Shown here: positions 50,547 through 64,000 of the stretch, piece by piece
Layout: the number at the start of each line of letters is the position of its first letter
How positions within the stretch are numbered: position 1 is the stretch's first letter
Assembly (NCBI GenBank): GCA_027605045.1
Contig: JAQFWX010000002.1
Location: 434,001 to 498,000 of the forward strand
DNA length: 64,000 nucleotides
Source: Phallus indusiatus
Lineage: Eukaryota > Basidiomycota > Agaricomycetes > Phallales > Phallaceae
Reading direction: 5' to 3'
Program-made: the position numbers and the translations under genes
Notes under the pieces: generated by a model
The model's database searches: none
What the model saw: the letters and a program-made list of their open reading frames with translations, nothing else
Told to the model about the DNA's origin: nothing

Positions 50547-51477
50547 CTAATAATCGGATAGGGTCTCGTGAATACTATTCCAATAATCCGGGGTGACTGT
50601 CTGCTTGATTTCCGCTTTCGTTAGCCACGCATAGTCCTCCATCTTCGCTATTGCGGGATCGACTTGCCCAGCGAGAACGTGGGCCTTAAAAATGAAAATC
50701 TGCGAAATTAATAGTCAGACAAATAGAGCGAATACAGTATTGAACATTTGTTATAAACCTTAGATCCACTGTATTGCTGTAGCCCGAGATCCAAAGGTAA
50801 TGGTGCGCTCATGGATCCAATAGGACGTCGACCGACTAGCCATACATCCATGTTAATGCCACATTCCTCGTGAAATTCTCTTCTCGCAGCCTAAAATTTT
50901 TAAGGAAAAATAAGCCCGGAAATAAAGAAAGTACTAATCATTCCATAAAAGTTTCAATTACCTCGTGGAGCAATTCACCGTTCCGAAGACCACCCAGTGC
51001 ACCTGGTAGCCTCCACTGATTCGATTTTTTAATAAGTAGGTAAAGATTTCGATGTCCATTTCGATTCAGACTTTTAGTATCGTTGATTCTGTCGGCCTCT
51101 GTGCTCCGAGACATAAGTTCCATGTCCAAATCTTCTGGCGGTATGGATACGGATGCTACAGATTCAACTTTGGCCTGTGTATGCTTTTTTGATGGTCGAG
51201 ACGCGGTAGAAATTTTCTTTGAGGGTGATTTGTGGGATTTCTTCGTTCCCCAATTGAAGGCTTGGCTTTCCCTCACTCGTTCTTCCTTGTTGAAATGACG
51301 TTTCAAAAGGGACCCGCTCTTGAAGTAGAAATCGTACGGGAAGGGATTGAACAGGGCGCGACCGACATTAGCGTTGTATTGGAATAAAGCAGTCTCAAAA
51401 GACGTCTGAGGTCGCGTTAATACCGGAGAGCGGTTCACGAGAGTAGCGGTTTGGACGAGGTATTTGCCTGAATGCAT
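50547..51477 (-). CDS. Mitochondrial large ribosomal subunit protein mL46 (NUDIX fold)
   Basis: This is mL46 (MRPL46; yeast MRPL17), a NUDIX-derived structural protein of the mitochondrial ribosome. The N-terminal part has the typical VNRSPVLTRPQTSFETALFQ and NPFPYDFYFKSGSLLKRHF. A basic Ser/Lys linker follows. The degenerate NUDIX part reads WRLPGALGGLRNGELLHE, AARREFHEECGINMDVWLVG, RRPIGSMSAPLPLDLGLQQY and VFIFKAHVLAGQ. The C terminus is EDYAWLTKAEIKQTV ending ETLSDY at 50547. It lacks the full catalytic Nudix box, as usual for mL46. Start is the ATG at 51475-51477, since the open frame upstream of it has no ATG. It is convergent with NUC1, with stop codons only 10 bases apart. Confidence 0.9.
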
Positions 51478-51625
51478 GGCCAAAGGGAAATATATATATA
51501 AAAACTTCAAAGATTGTTAAATAGGTTGGATGAGAGATGAGTTATATGAGCTTGAAAAGTAATTCACGTTTATTTCCTCCCCCGCTAATGCCTTTGTCTT
51601 CCGCGAGGATCTTTGCTGTCCAGAA

Positions 51626-53542
51626 ATGGCTCTCCAGACGGGCTGTTACGTAATTATGACCTTGTCGGAACACAGTCCTCTTTCTACAGCGATGACTTTA
51701 TCTTTCATTTCTAACTCATATCTTGATGAGACGTCTGCTAAAATACGGTCCAAACCCGTTCCGTGGGAGGTATTGATACAATATTCGTCAAAGCAATAAT
51801 CCCCACTAATTCGCCTTCTGTTATGTGCCAGGGGTATCAACGTGCTGGTTTGCTGACTTCGGACGAACTTGCTTCAATAAAACGGGTAGATCGTCAATCC
51901 AGAGCAAAGGTCGAATCAATATTGTCGACTGCGGTACAGAACTATGCACAATTATATTTAAAACTTTTAAAGAAACTGAATCGAGGCGATACTGTACAAT
52001 ACTTGCTTGTAATCATAGGGGATGCACTAACAGGTAGTACATGACCGGGTTCTGCTATAGTTGCAACTTATGTTCATATCCTGCCATAGATCATGAAGAG
52101 CGTGTCTCGCTATTTCTCCAAGCCGCGGAATGGGATCCCGACCTTCCCTATGGGCCCCTTTTACGGTAATTATCACTACCAATCGCTCGTCTACCGACCC
52201 TAAAAATTCTCGTAAAGTGCCTTAGAAACAAACGACGAATTTACACAGCAGAAAGCACTCCAATTGCTTACTACCTTCCTTTCGGCCGGTTCTGGGAGTA
52301 TTCCTCCAGAAATCCTAAGTCCTGTTCTCAGTTGCCTGGGTAGTTTAACTCGAAGTTCGAACATGAACAAGCTTGATATTGCAGTACAGTGTCTGCAGTC
52401 GTTATTGACCAGATCAGAAGTCCGGTTGGCCGCTTGGAGTAAGCCAGAGATTTTATCAGGGTTATTGTTGTTTATGCATTGCGCCTGCCTCTGCTGACTA
52501 CTTTTGATAGTCTCATGGATATTCTACGCTCTAACCCTGTGCCACAAATGGTTTATCAAATCGTGTTCTGTCTGTGGTTATTGTCGTTTGAAACAGTGAT
52601 TGCGGAGAACATCAATAAGCAAGTATCCTTTTTTCTGTGATTTGCTTCTGAAACTACAACTCCTCAAAGGAAATATGACGTCGTCGCTCTTTTGACAAGT
52701 GTTTCTCAATCAGCTATTAAAGAGAAGGTAATTCGGGTTATTGTTGCGACATTTCGCGTCAGTTATTTTCCTGTGTACTATCGCCGTGACCGTGACTGTT
52801 TTTCAGAATTTAGTGTCAAAAGCCCCTTCCCAGAATCTTCCCGCAATGTTCGTTGTGAAACTGCTTCCGTTCATTCACAGTCTCTTAGGAAGAAAATGGT
52901 CGGATGATGAAGTTTTAGAAGACCTCCAATACCTTAGAGATGAATTAACTATTCATTTTCAAAACCTAACGTATGTATCAGGTTTTCTTTTCAATGTTTT
53001 TGCTTTCACTATATGCTCTGGATATAGAACTTACGATGAATACACATCGGAGCTGTCGTTGGGACATTTATCATGGAGCCCAGTGCATGCTTCGGAATCA
53101 TTCTGGAATGAAAATGCTGCGCGACTGAATGAAAGAGATCATGAACAACTGAAGTCAGGTTTAAAAAAAATAATGTTTATAATAATATATTGAACGTTCT
53201 TTAGGCTATTAGTACATTTACTAAAGGAATCGGATGATAATGTGGTGCTAGCAGTGGCGGCTCATGATATAGGACAATATGTCAAACATTATGACCGAGG
53301 AAAAAGGTACAGTTCAGGCTGTTCTCCAGAACCACTCACTTTAGACTCCTAATTCGAAATATAGAATTGTCGACGACCTCGGAGCAAAACGGCGTGTCAT
53401 GGAACTCATGACTCACAAGGATCCAGATGTGCGCTACCAAGCATTGATCTCCGTTCAACAATTGGTTAGTGCACCATGGAAAAATAGAAGAATACATACA
53501 TCAACGACGGACTACAGAAGGACACATAGAACATCTTGTTAA
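51626..53542 (+). CDS. VMA13: V-type proton ATPase subunit H
   Basis: Subunit H is the regulatory HEAT/armadillo-like subunit of the V1 sector, needed for coupled activity and for silencing free V1. Three in-frame ATGs are possible (51626, 51656, 51692); the last aligns best with family starts and leads into [15 protein letters not shown] and [20 protein letters not shown]. Further exons give [100 protein letters not shown] and [20 protein letters not shown]. The C-terminal block [20 protein letters not shown] ends shortly after at SAPWK plus a short basic tail. About nine introns. It converges with TRAPPC13. Confidence 0.93.
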
Positions 53543-53573
53543 TATTCCATGTTATCGCATTTACATAAGTTGT

Positions 53574-55513
53574 TCAACTCGTGACCCATACATCCGAAAT
53601 TATATCCCATTCTTTTAATTGTCTGACAACATTATTATCCCGCGGTGAATCTGATAATAAAGGCAACTCCTCTTCGTCTTCTCTAATAATGCGATCTTCC
53701 ACTGCAAAAACTCGGAGACTTCCTAAAGAACCGAACCCTTTTCGTAGTGCAACAAACTGGTATCGGAACAGTGTCTTCACGGAGTCTCTTTTAAATGTAG
53801 TCGCCGTCTGAGCCCTTCCCGTATCATCTCGGCTGTGAGACAAACGAAGGAGAGGCAATCGTACAATGCTACTTCCAAGAGGCATAAGGCTGGAGGAGGC
53901 CGACGTTGAAGAAAATGGGGGTGGAAAACAGGAATGAGTGCCGTCTAGCAGTTTTCGGATAGGCGAGTATTGATTTTCTATTTCATTAGAGGGACGAACT
54001 ATTAGCGGTCTAGTTAGCGAGTCCATTGATACTCTCGGAGATGATGGAGTGTTATGTGAGGGTCCAAGGTTCGGATCCCGAGCTGTCAAGGAAGGAGTAA
54101 TATGTTGGACAGCCACCTGTATCAACCGCTTGCTCCCGGATTCGGGCATTGGTCCAGCCAGAGTCAATTGAAACTCAATTTCAAATGGTTGGCCCACTTT
54201 CATCTTAGCAGTTGCTAAGTCATGGACGACGAGATCAACCTCCAAATCAATTATTGAAGCCGCAATAGCGGGGAGAGCCTGACTTGGTGACTGGGGTCGG
54301 ATGTTAGTCTGCTGAGATAAAGGTCTCGTTTTGAAAGGCATGGGTGGACCCAAAGAGAGAGGTGGTGTAGATGACCGAGAAAGGGGCGAATGGGGCCTGT
54401 GTTGTAGATGAGAAGGTATGGCTGTTGGAGTTTGGCTTAACGCTGGCGGTATACGTCGAGTTAAAACCTGAAAGATCAAAAGTAAAACAAACAATATGAA
54501 ATAAAAAACGGGAATTATTTACGGAAGTCAACAAACGTCCTGGTTCTCCCATAGACGACCGCCATGCTATGTCCAGACGTCCTAATGGTATGGTGGAACC
54601 AGGCGCATGCGCAGTAGGTAGCAAAGATACAGTTACGGGAAACAAGGTAAAAACAAATTGAGTAATATCCTGCGACTGTAATATTGTAAGAGATCCTGGA
54701 AATGAACCGTCATCCAATACTTTCCAGCCGTCCATCGGCAAAAATTGTAACTGTTCGATCCATAGGGGCTCTTGTGTAAGGTTTTGAATGTGGACTTCTA
54801 GAAATATCTTTTCTCTTTCTACAAAGGAAGAGACAGCGCTAGCGGAACGCGGCACATGAACCTTCGTCCGCACAGAGAGAGGATTGGTCACCTATTTTAA
54901 ACATTCAAACTTCAGGTGGGGGATTTACAGTTAAACAAGTAACCTACCATAAATTTATAGTACTTCCGCAATGTATGTGCTTCCTGTCGGTGACCCAGGC
55001 GATATGAAACGCTGCAACACAGAACATGCTGGCCAATTTCCTTCATCTCGTGAGTGACCACTGTTTCCAGTAGCTCTCCGGGTTGTAAAACCTGACTATC
55101 ATCAATATCTCTCAGAACGAGCTTACTCGTTGCTGTTTGAATCTCGACTCGCAGTGAAATAAATTGGACATCAAATTTTGCTTCATTATTTACGCAAAGA
55201 CAGCTGGAGAACGTTTCGCCCAATTGAATTGCTCCAAACGTGGCAGGGAGAGAGAGTAGTTCTAGACCATGCGAGAGATCACGTAGAGTCTTGGGATGTC
55301 CCGAAAAAGGTTCTTCCCCCTGGAGCGACACAAGTGAAGCGGTAGCGTGAGCAGAAAAAGCAGCAGAAGTAGTAAAAAACGGCTGCCAAGAATTAGCCAG
55401 CGCAGGCCGCTACTGATGTATTCAGCAATGAGATTTATCTAACCCATGATGTGAACAGAACTGACAGAGACACGCATGACTTTCAAGGCGAGAGGATGAT
55501 TTGCAGGTTCCAT
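53574..55513 (-). CDS. Trafficking protein particle complex subunit 13 (DUF974 family)
   Basis: TRAPPC13 is a peripheral subunit of metazoan and fungal TRAPP complexes, which act as Rab GEFs in ER-Golgi and endosomal traffic. The start MEPANHPLALKVMRVS matches the family start pattern LALKVMR. After an intron comes RPALANSWQPFFTTSAAF, then LPATFGAIQLGETFSSCLCV, VTHEMKEIGQHVLCCSVSYR and LRKYYKFM. The next exon has FVEREKIFLEVHIQNLTQEP with the Ig-like domains of the family, and the last exon contains a Pro/Ser-rich insert and a C terminus ending DIISDVWVTS. Four exons are enough. The stop is 31 bases from that of VMA13 on the other strand. Confidence 0.88.
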
Positions 55514-56113
55514 ATCGTAATTGGCAAAGGACCACGGGATTACATAACAGCGTGGGTCGTGCAAGCAATTAATTGCAGCTGCCAGTGAACTTGATTGCAC
55601 TTGTCCCCCCCTCGCTGTGATTGACACACATAACGACTATTAAATGGCGGTGTCTGAAAAATCAAGATATTCAAACAGGTGCTGGGGATGACGATTGAAC
55701 CTCTTATTAGTTTGTTGAAGCCGCCAGTACAAGCAGAAGTCCATTGAACCAATTCAGAATTATCGCGTTGCTATATATCACCATCATTACCGAGTAAAAA
55801 CAATAATTAGAGCGACATATTTCTTGTGCAAAACTTTGCGGAGTATATGTACATGACAATCGGCATTCGTGTGCAGTTGTCAGCTGAGAGCCTAGCAGGA
55901 AGTAAAATCTGCGCCCGGGATTAGCAATTTTAATGCTGGTATATCACGGTAAGCCAGTGTCAATGGGCCGTGTAATGATATTCAGCTATAAGCAGGCCGA
56001 AATTGTGCCAATTACAACGTACTACCCGAGAAGTTCAGGTTTACATTGGCACTTTTAAAAAGTCATTCGTAAGTATGTAAATATGTGCCATTATTTAATT
56101 GAGCAGTATAATT
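55514..56113. other. Intergenic region TRAPPC13/ADE4
   Basis: Promoter side of TRAPPC13 and 3' flank of ADE4. No supportable gene. A frame at 55540-55752 on the minus strand overlaps the proposed leader and has no family match. Confidence 0.5.
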
Positions 56114-58198
56114 CTATACTGCCCGCCAACTGTTGTACAGTCCAACAGTATCGTCCGCTCCGTTCAATGGCCCGCTACATCCCAAATAAGCTCCATGGCC
56201 CTCCACAACGCCGTTCGTCAGGCTTGGTCCATGTAACCCTTCGGACTTAACCCGAGTATTATCACTCCTCAACTGTTCTAAATGTCGAAGATACGCTTCA
56301 TCAACACCACCCGTCACATACTCTCCTGTGAATACTGAGCAGTCAAAAGTTTCGATTTTGGGGTTGAATTGTCGAACCGACGCAATCAAATCCGAGAGCT
56401 TTTGAAAAATGACTAAATCCGCCCCTATGGCATCCGCGATGTCTTTCTCATCCCTTTGATAGGCCACCAATTCGTGTCTTGAAGGCATATCAATCCCGTA
56501 CACATTTGCGTGACTAGGAATGCAATAATATATACACGTCAATAGAACTTAGCAAGGATCACCTATCAACGTACCGAATGGGCGGTGAACAGCTGGCAAC
56601 GAAAACCTTCTTTGCACCAACGTCCTTGGCCATCTGGACAATTTCTTTTGATGTTGTACCTCTGACGATCGAATCTACGCATAGTCAACGAAGAGACAAA
56701 TCATATGAAGACTCATACGAACCATCGACAAGTAAAACGTTTTTTCCGGAAAATTCTAGAGCCATCGCATTTAATTTCCGTCTGACGTTTTTACGCCTAT
56801 AGATAAAGTGAGCTTTAACCTGCAGCCATCCTACCATTTTCTAACCTTTGTTGTTGACCAGGCATGATAAAGGTCCGGCCGACATATCGATTTTTAATAA
56901 AACCTTCTCTATACGGCAGGTTTAGTTTCTGGGCTAAATTTAGAGCAGCCACTCTGGAGGTGTCGGGGACCTTTCAAATAATTTAAAGATTGGAGTGTAC
57001 ATCGACATAAAAGCTCACAGGTATAACCACATCGACTTCTAATTGATTTTCTATCAATACTCGACGAACTTCTTCAGCTAACTTGTCCCCCATTGCCATT
57101 CGACTGCGATACACGCTGATCTTGTCCAGGACAGAATCCGGTCTTGCAAAATAAACGTACTCAAATATGTCAGGTGCAAATACCGCGGCAGGAGATACCT
57201 GTCGTCTCGTGACGGATGTACGCGTTATGATTATAGCTTCGCCTAAGAGAGAAAGAGAGGGAGTGGGATGAAAGGCCCAGAATATCCTATGTGTTTTGGT
57301 AAGACTCACCAGGTAAGACATCTTGCCAATTTCCAAATCCAGCAGCGTCAGCGACAACGCTTTCGCTTGAAATCATATAATCTTTGCTTCCATTATCTGT
57401 TTTTCGCTCTGCGATTCCAACGGGTCGAATACCGTTCGGATCCCGAAATGCAATAATACCAAATCCAGCGAGCATGGCAACACAGGCATACGCTCCTTTA
57501 CATTCCTCCATTAGACCCTTTATGGCCGCAAAAATATCTTCTTCATTAATTCTAAATTTCCCAGTTTTTTGAAGGTTATCAGCGAAAACATTAAGCAAAA
57601 GTTCTGAGTCGGACGAAGTGTTGATATGTCGATGAGCTTCCACGTCCATGTATTTGAGAAGAGATTGCGTGTTAATCAAATTTCCATTCTTCAAGGAACG
57701 AATTTGATTAAAATTAGATTGAACAAGCCCTATCGAATAATGCGGCTTACGTGGGCCAAAACTATCCCATAGGGGGAATTGACGTAGAAAGGCTGGGCCT
57801 CCGCGTGCGCGGAGCTGCCGGCAGTTGGGTATCGTACTATAACATTCATGATTAGAAGTCGCGCACACACCCGAACCGGTATAGAGGTCGAAGCATATAA
57901 CAGTGAACAGAACGCACCGTGCCCAACACCCATGAAGCCTACCAAACGGGATATTGCAGGACCATCGAAGACGTCTCGCACCATGCCATTCGCCTTGCAT
58001 TGGTAAAGACGTCCCCTAGCAGCACACGTCACTACACCACAAGCATCTTGACCACGGTGCTGCAGGAGAGATAAACCTTCACATATATCTGGGGCGGCTC
58101 TAAGCGAAGGATCTGACAGAAGAATTCCCAGAATCCCGCACACTTGAAAAGCTTATAGATTAAATACTGATTTCATCGCAACAGGAAAGACACTCACT
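56114..58198 (-). CDS. ADE4: Amidophosphoribosyltransferase (start codon split by an intron)
   Basis: Ade4 makes 5-phosphoribosylamine from PRPP and glutamine, the first committed step of purine synthesis. It is an Ntn hydrolase whose Cys2 must follow Met1. The genomic frame begins TGCGGGATTCTGGG (C-G-I-L-G) with no ATG before it. A 55-base intron with donor GTGAGT at 58197 and acceptor AAG ending at 58143 joins an A at 58198 to TG at 58142-58141, giving ATG-TGC-GGG. Other motifs are [24 protein letters not shown]-like spliced [46 protein letters not shown], and the PRPP site [19 protein letters not shown] once a GTTCGT-donor intron is removed. The stop is at 56114-56116. About eleven introns. 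Confidence 0.93.
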
Positions 58199-58431
58199 TG
58201 ACCGAGGCTATATAATAAAATTCCACCGTGAGGGAGTGACAGGACTGACACGAATCTACTGATCTTTTCTTATTGTACGAGTTCGGAGGCGAACGAAATT
58301 TTGCTGAGCAAGTCTAATATATACGGCCATATACAGATTAGCTTGGCTTGCTTAATCATATGCAACGTGACGCCCTCGCGTAACCTGTCACACCCCCTTC
58401 CTAAAGTTTGCTTGACTGTTATTTTAGAACT

Positions 58432-59518
58432 ATGGCTCCTGTAGCAATTTTTCGCGAAGGAAAAGAGCAAAAGAGAAAGGGAAGCATTAGTCAGGCAGTG
58501 TCAAATGCTGGAGATTCTAATGCTCTCGCTGAAAAAAAAACGAAGAACAAGCAGCGGGTCCTTCTCTTGTCGTCTCGAGGTATCACACATAGGATGCGGC
58601 ATCTGTTAAATGACATGGAAGCCCTTCTTCCTCATGTGAAGAAAGGTTAGTTCGTAACACAAAGATAGTTTGGCGGCTATTGATATTTGGATTAGATTCA
58701 AAACTGGATTCAAAATCACAACTACGGCTGATCCCCGAACTTGCTGATTTGAATAACTGCAATAATGCCCTTTACTTCGAAGCCAGACGTCATGAAGATC
58801 TTTACCTATGGGCCTCAAAAACTCCTAACGGACCTAGCATCAAGTTTCATGTACAGAACATCCATACTATGGACGAATTAAAAATGACAGGAAACTGCTT
58901 AAAAGGAAGCCGGGGAATTCTTAGTTTCGACAAGAGTTTTGACGAAACAGAACATCTGCGACTAATAAAAGAAGTTTTTGTTCATGTAAGCTTCCTTTGA
59001 TCATCAATATTAATCTCATTTGCACTTAGATATTTGGAGTTCCACCAGGAGCTCGCAAGGTGAAACCCTTCATTGACCATATTTTGACATTCTCAGTCCT
59101 CGATTCAAGAATATGGTTCCGTAACTTCCAGGTAGGAAAATTCCTGCACTTTTTATGTACTGTTTTTTTATACTAGTTTTCAAAAGATACTAGAGAAGGA
59201 TCCTCTAGAACCAAACGCAAAAACTTCTTTGGTGGAAATTGGACCGCGATTTGTCTTAACCCCAATTCGCATTTTTGAAGGAGCGTTTAGCGGCGCTACC
59301 GTGTTCTCAAATCTAGGTAAATCGTACAATAAACGAATACGTTCCTTTCTGATATTTTGTCAGAATTTGTATCTCCTGCTGCAGTTCGATCAGCAATCAA
59401 ACGCAAGGCTGGGGACAAATACCGCCTTCGTAAAAATGCTGAAGCGGAAAGTGAACGGCGGGCGAAAACACGTCATCGCGACGAAGATGAATTAGCTGTT
59501 AGCAAAGTCTTTGGATAG
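58432..59518 (+). CDS. BRX1: Ribosome biogenesis protein Brx1
   Basis: Brx1 is a Brix-domain factor for early 60S subunit assembly in the nucleolus. After a Lys-rich N terminus the Brix domain begins RVLLLSSRGITHRMRHLLND, followed by NALYFEARRHEDLYLWASK, GPSIKFHVQNIHTMDELKMT, ILSFDKSFDETEHLRLIKEV, FGVPPGARKVKPFIDHIL and DSRIWFRNFQ, then VEIGPRFVLTPIRIFEGAF (sigma70-like motif region). The C-terminal exon is basic (AAVRSAIKRKAGDKYR) and ends AVSKVFG. The start ATG at 58432-58434 lies 233 bases from the start of ADE4 on the other strand. Four or five short introns. Confidence 0.94.
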
Positions 59519-59640
59519 TCTAAAATGTATAATCTTTATTTCTTTTTCACATAATTAGTACATCGAGGGCGAGATTGCATCACGAACTTTTTTTGGGCGC
59601 TTATATAACATACCACTAGGCTTGCTTTGCCACTACCACC

Positions 59641-60673
59641 ATGTCAGAACGAAAGGTCTTAAACAAGTATTATCCCCCGGACTTTGACCCCTCTAAGATT
59701 CCTCGTCGGAGGGGGCCTAAAAATTCCCAGCAGGTCGTTCGTTTAATGGCCCCATTTTCAATGTCAGTCTCGGTTTATTTATCAGGGCAAGGACTGTGTT
59801 TCTGACCTGCGGGATGTCTGTAGGCGATGCAATACATGTGGCGATTACATATATAAAGGCAAGAAGTTCAATGCCCGAAAGGAAACCGTTGAAGGCGAAG
59901 ATTACTATGGGATTAAAATCTTCAGGTGAGTTTGTTCCATATGCCATTGACCCAATTACTAACATAAAGCCATATTTACAGGTTTTATATTAAATGGTAC
60001 ACGCCGCAAATTTTATACATGGATGAGTTATTCACTCACACATCATTAAAGCACGTTGTGTTCGTCAGAAATTACGTTCAAAACTGACCCAAAGAATACC
60101 GATTATGCCGCAGAGCATGGAGCCTCCCGTAACTTTGAACCTTGGAGGGATGAAAAGGCAGAAGAGGAGGACAGATTAGCTCGATTAGAAGAAGAGGAGA
60201 ATAATCCCATGAAAGCATTGGAAAATCGTCAAGTTGATTCTAAAAGAGAAATGGACATACTCGACGCCCTGCAAGACATCCGTGATCGAAACGCCCGTAA
60301 TGAACGGGTTGGACAAGCGAAAGCTGACGAATTGATTGAAAAGCTAGGACTGCAGGAGATAGAAGACGAAGAAACTCGACAAAAACGGTTGGAAGAAGAA
60401 GAAGATGAGCAATTGGTTCGAGAAGTCTTCTCTAAAGTATCAAGCAAACCAACCGTGGCGCCGTCGAATGGTAATGGCGATGATAGTGAAGCATCTACTT
60501 CGCTATCCCAGACTATTACTATCAAGCGGAAAGCAGAGGTATTAAGTACTGGTTCAGAGCCCTTAGTTCTCCCCTCTCCTGTAATCGCAAAGCCGCATCA
60601 TCCCACCGCTAAGAAGCAGAAAACAACTGCCAATGCCTTGGGAATTAAGATTAAGAAAAAGGTCACCGTGTAG
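59641..60673 (+). CDS. YJU2: Splicing factor YJU2/CWC16 (CCDC94)
   Basis: Yju2/CWC16 joins the spliceosome at step one and stabilises the branch helix. The start [20 protein letters not shown] is diagnostic. The second exon stretch keeps [10 protein letters not shown], and a long intron then joins it to the zinc-binding [20 protein letters not shown] and [13 protein letters not shown]. The next junctions give [20 protein letters not shown], completing a Cys4 site. After that come [20 protein letters not shown], a long charged coiled-coil-like region ([20 protein letters not shown]) and a basic end KIKKKVTV. The last intron in the zinc region is about 53 bases with donor GTACAC. The stop is at 60671-60673. 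Confidence 0.93.
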
Positions 60674-60755
60674 AAATGTAGTGTATTTTTATTCTCGTCG
60701 TGTACATCAAGTATTACAATCATGCAGTTATAAGAACATTGATAAGTAACAAATT

Positions 60756-63534
<2,779 letters not shown>

Positions 63535-63574
63535 AGGATACTAACCTAAGTGGTATAGATAGCGTCAAGTCGCG

Positions 63575-63580
63575 ACGCGT
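63575..63580. promoter_or_regulatory. ACGCGT (MCB-like) box upstream of MCM7
   Basis: A perfect MluI cell-cycle box lies 40 bases before the MCM7 start codon, in the 143-base promoter shared with the next gene. In yeasts MCM genes are G1/S-regulated. Whether MBF acts here is inference. Confidence 0.4.
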
Positions 63581-63677
63581 TTCTTTCTCAACATGCGCGT
63601 AGATGTAACGTAACCTGCTATGTGACAATTGTAAAAAGCCCTCGCCGAGCCTGCCGTGCCCTCACTGCAGCCTGAGA

Positions 63678-64000
63678 ATGACCATGAACACCCTCTCAGA
63701 ATACGAACATGGCAGTGAAATCAGCGTTCTTCGTGCTTGTCAATATCATGACGGTGCCAATCTAATCGCTCTTGGAGGGAAACACTCAGTGGAAGTTATT
63801 CAAGTCGTCAGTAGGACTGCTTTCCGTTCGTCAATGGTCTCGACTACTCTAACTTCTCTCAAACAATGCAGAAAGACGATATTTGCACGCTCATCGCGTC
63901 TTTTTACGTCGGCGTGCGTGTTACTGCGTTAGCATGGTCACCCAAGACAATCTCTCCCTCTAAGGCTGACACCTGGACAATAGAGTAGGTCGTGATCCAC
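63678..64000 (+). CDS. WD-repeat-like protein, 5' part only (cut by window edge)
   Basis: The start MTMNTLSEYEHGSEISVLRA and the following CQYHDGANLIALGGKHSVEV look like the first blade of a beta-propeller. An intron at about 63807-63871 joins VIQV to KDDICTLIASFYVGVRVTAL and AWSPKTISPSKADTWTIE. The last exon seems to end at a GTAGGT donor at about 63985, so the rest lies beyond the window. The phrase VRVTALAWSPKT resembles Nup37-type nucleoporins, but too little is visible to name the gene. It diverges from MCM7. Confidence 0.65.

Noticed and set aside
53574..53811. Plus-strand frame opposite the last TRAPPC13 exon
   Set aside because: Shadow of the minus-strand coding exon.

Overview
The window is nuclear DNA of a filamentous basidiomycete, most likely an Agaricomycete. 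Genes lie on both strands, carry many short introns of about 45-65 bases, and are closely packed. The protein set (Kre9/Knh1-like secreted protein, basidiomycete-type PhoD phosphatase, NACHT STAND protein, Pif1-type helicase relic) fits that group. Nearly all genes are conserved single-copy housekeeping genes. Gene limits come from reading ORFs, splice sites and family motifs by eye, so start codons and splice sites are models, not transcript evidence. For spliced genes the coordinates run from start to stop codon, introns included.

Layout. 0.8-9.6 kb: GAR1 (snoRNP) and a PhoD-like phosphatase sharing a 77-base divergent promoter, PEX6 (peroxisome biogenesis ATPase), a tRNA-Ala(AGC), and proteasome subunit beta-3. 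10.6-11.6 kb: a secreted Ser/Thr-rich cell-surface protein. 11.6-15.8 kb: a gene-poor island with palindromic repeats and a broken NACHT gene copy. 15.8-31.9 kb: tetraspanin, MET8, gamma-tubulin, MBF1, UFD1, CCT4, SRP receptor beta, N-myristoyltransferase, Mo25/Hym1, GNA1. 32.5-42.8 kb: glucosidase I (GH63), SPT16 (FACT), squalene epoxidase. 43.6-48 kb: a second accessory island with a NACHT gene that could be the source of the broken copy, a Pif1/Helitron-type helicase relic and an unrecognised ORF. 48-64 kb: ubiquitin-conjugating enzyme E2 C, endonuclease G, mitochondrial ribosomal protein mL46, V-ATPase subunit H, TRAPPC13, ADE4, BRX1, YJU2/CWC16, MCM7, and the first exons of a WD-repeat-like gene cut by the window edge.

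No operon or metabolic gene cluster is evident. The common themes are cell division (gamma-tubulin, UBE2C, MCM7, SPT16), protein quality control (CCT4, UFD1, proteasome), the secretory and glycan pathways (GNA1, glucosidase I, SRP receptor, TRAPPC13) and sterol synthesis. The most interesting signals are an ADE4 start codon split by an intron, a 21-base microexon in UBE2C, MluI cell-cycle boxes just upstream of several cell-cycle genes, and a mosaic NACHT pseudogene that is far closer to the intact gene in its NACHT part than in its N-terminal part.
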